DNA from: Pseudomonadota bacterium
GTDB lineage: Bacteria; Myxococcota; Bradymonadia; UBA4248
Direction of reading: 5' to 3'
Length of the DNA: 5,949 bases
Assembly: GCA_017613855.1 (NCBI GenBank)
Contig: JAGACY010000336.1
Location: forward strand, 1 to 5,949
A program made the position numbers and the translations under genes. The notes under the pieces are model-generated. The model was not told the origin of the DNA, ran no database searches, and saw only the letters and a program-made list of their open reading frames with translations. Below, piece after piece: positions 4,824 to 5,949 of the stretch (position 1 is its first letter; the number at the start of each line of letters is the position of its first letter).

Positions 4824-5720
4824 ATGGTGAAAATGGCGGATGTTCAAATCGGGCAGTCTGACGTGGGGTCGCCCAAATGGTATCATTGTGGTACGATGAG
4901 TGTGATCCTGCATGGGATAATGCTGACGCTGTGCTATTACTGGATTCCGGATAGCCCGTTGATAGAGTCCCTGCCGCAGAGTACCAACATCGTTCAGGTT
5001 ATACCTGTGATCGAATCCTTATATGAGGACAGTGTTGAGTCTTCGCCCGAGGCTGTACCCGCGAATGCCAATCCCTTCGAAGAACCGGATGAACCGGATG
5101 TTCCGCAGCCCCAAATAAATCTGAATGCCCCTAAAGAGGAAGCCATACAGGATTCTGAATTGCAGCAGGCGGCCATATTCCCGATTTCACCCGAATTAAC
5201 CGCTGAGCAGGATGTTCCAGAGCAACGTGATGAGAATACAAAGGAAATCCACATCGATGTTCCCCAAAAAGCAGAGGATGTCGGTGGGGGTATTCTCTCT
5301 GAAACTGCAAAGCCCGGGAATGAAAATAACGCAGGAACACGCACAAATGATGATAGTTCAAACGCGTTTGGCAGGAACAATGCCGAACATCCCGGGAATT
5401 CGAAAACAGCCAATTTCATCGATGAAAGTGCCCTCTGGGAAGCCTACAAAAAGAAGCTCAATGCGCACTTTAAATCTCATCGTCATTATCCCGAGATGGC
5501 ACGTCGGCTAAAACTGACAGGGAACGTCATCGTCTCTGTAGAAATCAGGAAAAATGGCGAGGTTTTATCGGCTCATGTCGAGCAGTCATCCGGTATTGAA
5601 ATACTCGATGAAGCTGCCATTTCATCGGCAAAAGCCGCCTCTCCTGTGCCGGCATTTCCCGAGGGAGTCATGGCACAGGCACAAACAGTACTCATTCCCT
5701 ATCGGTACTCTCTTAATTAG
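4824..5720 (+). CDS. TonB-family energy-transducing protein
   Basis: The 298-residue product has TonB architecture. A short cytoplasmic N-terminus is followed by one membrane anchor (about residues 24-41) that contains SVILHG. Ser26 and His30 match the SxxxH motif through which TonB couples to ExbB/ExbD. A long periplasmic linker (about 42-200) follows, then a C-terminal TonB domain (about 205-298). The domain shows HYPEMARRLKLTGNVIVSVEIR-type sequence (from 221) and QSSGIEILDEAA (254-265), then VPAFP (275-279). It would transmit proton-motive force to outer-membrane transporters. The linker is unusual: rich in Glu, Asp, Pro and Gln rather than the Pro/Lys repeats of classic TonB. No exbB, exbD or receptor gene is in the window. 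ATG 4824 has no strong ribosome site; GTG 4827 and ATG 4833 are alternatives, all upstream of the anchor. The stop codon abuts the heptamer repeats. Confidence 0.92.
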   Translation: MVKMADVQIGQSDVGSPKWYHCGTMSVILHGIMLTLCYYWIPDSPLIESLPQSTNIVQVIPVIESLYEDSVESSPEAVPANANPFEEPDEPDVPQPQINLNAPKEEAIQDSELQQAAIFPISPELTAEQDVPEQRDENTKEIHIDVPQKAEDVGGGILSETAKPGNENNAGTRTNDDSSNAFGRNNAEHPGNSKTANFIDESALWEAYKKKLNAHFKSHRHYPEMARRLKLTGNVIVSVEIRKNGEVLSAHVEQSSGIEILDEAAISSAKAASPVPAFPEGVMAQAQTVLIPYRYSLN

Positions 5721-5746
5721 CAATTCGCAATGCGCAATGCGCAATT
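5711..5746 (-). repeat. Heptamer run starting at the end of the TonB-like gene
   Basis: From 5711 the sequence divides into TCTTAAT, TAGCAAT, TCGCAAT, GCGCAAT and GCGCAAT. All end in AAT, that is, they begin with ATT on the minus strand. The second unit contains the TAG stop (5718-5720). The repeat therefore either abuts the gene by chance or has replaced its original 3' end. Confidence 0.6.
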
Positions 5747-5942
5747 GGAGTGCAAAACTAAAGGGCGGCTCTGAAGCTAAGGGTGAAAGCATTTCAAATG
5801 CGTAATTCGTAATGCGTAATGCGTAATTGGAATGCAAAACTAGAGGGCGACTCTGAAGCTAGGGGTGAAAGCATTTCAAATGCGTAATTCGCAATGCGCA
5901 ATGCGCAATTGGAATGCAAAACTAGAGGGCGACTCTGAAGCT
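5721..5942. repeat. 82-bp tandem repeat, 2.7 copies, with nested heptamers
   Basis: Copies start at 5721, 5803 and 5885; AATTGG anchors recur at 5743, 5825 and 5907, exactly 82 bp apart. The third copy matches to about 5942, then diverges into ATAATAA at the window edge. Each unit holds three heptamers (CGCAATG or CGTAATG type), a body with AGGGCGACTCTGAAGCTA-like sequence, and a 6-1-6 palindrome GCATTT-C-AAATGC (5789-5801, 5871-5883). Copy 1 differs from copy 2 at about nine positions. No coding frame is supported. The array may continue or end just outside the window. Confidence 0.92.
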
Positions 5943-5949
5943 ATAATAA

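Noticed and set aside
4994..5419. 141-codon minus-strand frame opposite the TonB-like linker
   Set aside because: It is antisense to the low-complexity linker, Ser/Phe-rich, and without a ribosome site or domain.
5721..5949. Iteron-type replication origin or CRISPR in the 82-bp repeats
   Set aside because: There is no replication initiator gene, no DnaA-box cluster that I can see and no unique spacers; the copies are simple tandem repeats.

Overview
The window looks like chromosomal DNA of a Gram-negative bacterium of moderate GC content. Two features suggest a Myxococcota/Bradymonadota-like (former Deltaproteobacteria) lineage. One is the pair of cysteine-rich lipoproteins, one of which carries the NCGxCGxxC array typical of predicted myxobacterial surface proteins. 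The other is a TonB-type envelope protein. The taxon is an inference: there is no rRNA, tRNA or marker gene here. Clear AGGAG-type Shine-Dalgarno sequences precede the three minus-strand genes.

Layout. 1-530 (minus, runs off the left edge): a secreted, probably lipidated protein made of four-cysteine modules, encoded by a 105-bp tandem repeat that is almost perfectly conserved at DNA level. 531-1246: a gene-poor spacer with several perfect palindromes, an 11-copy heptanucleotide array (ATTCCGC) flanked by related heptamers, and a 34-codon orphan frame that may be a gene remnant. 1247-2194 (plus): a PfkB-family sugar kinase. 2195-2293: a convergent spacer with a perfect 8-bp stem-loop. 2294-2959 (minus): an AIM24/TIGR00266-family protein whose leader holds a hairpin followed by a U-tract. 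3150-4580 (minus): a lipoprotein combining five NCGxCG-type cysteine modules with a C-terminal NlpC/P60- or CHAP/amidase-like cysteine hydrolase domain. 4581-4823: a divergent spacer with a 7-2-7 palindrome. 4824-5720 (plus): a TonB-family protein with the SxxxH transmembrane motif, an acidic linker and a TonB C-terminal domain. 5711-5949: heptamers that begin at the tonB-like stop codon and continue into an 82-bp tandem repeat.

The genes do not form one pathway. Three of five (two lipoproteins and the TonB-like protein) belong to the cell envelope; the kinase and the AIM24 protein are single genes. The most unusual feature is the set of intergenic heptamers that share an ATTNCGC/ATTCACT theme. 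They occur in three separate arrays, in both orientations, and one is nested inside a longer tandem repeat whose heptamers and body appear to evolve independently. No complete new system (defence, biosynthetic or mobile) is visible.
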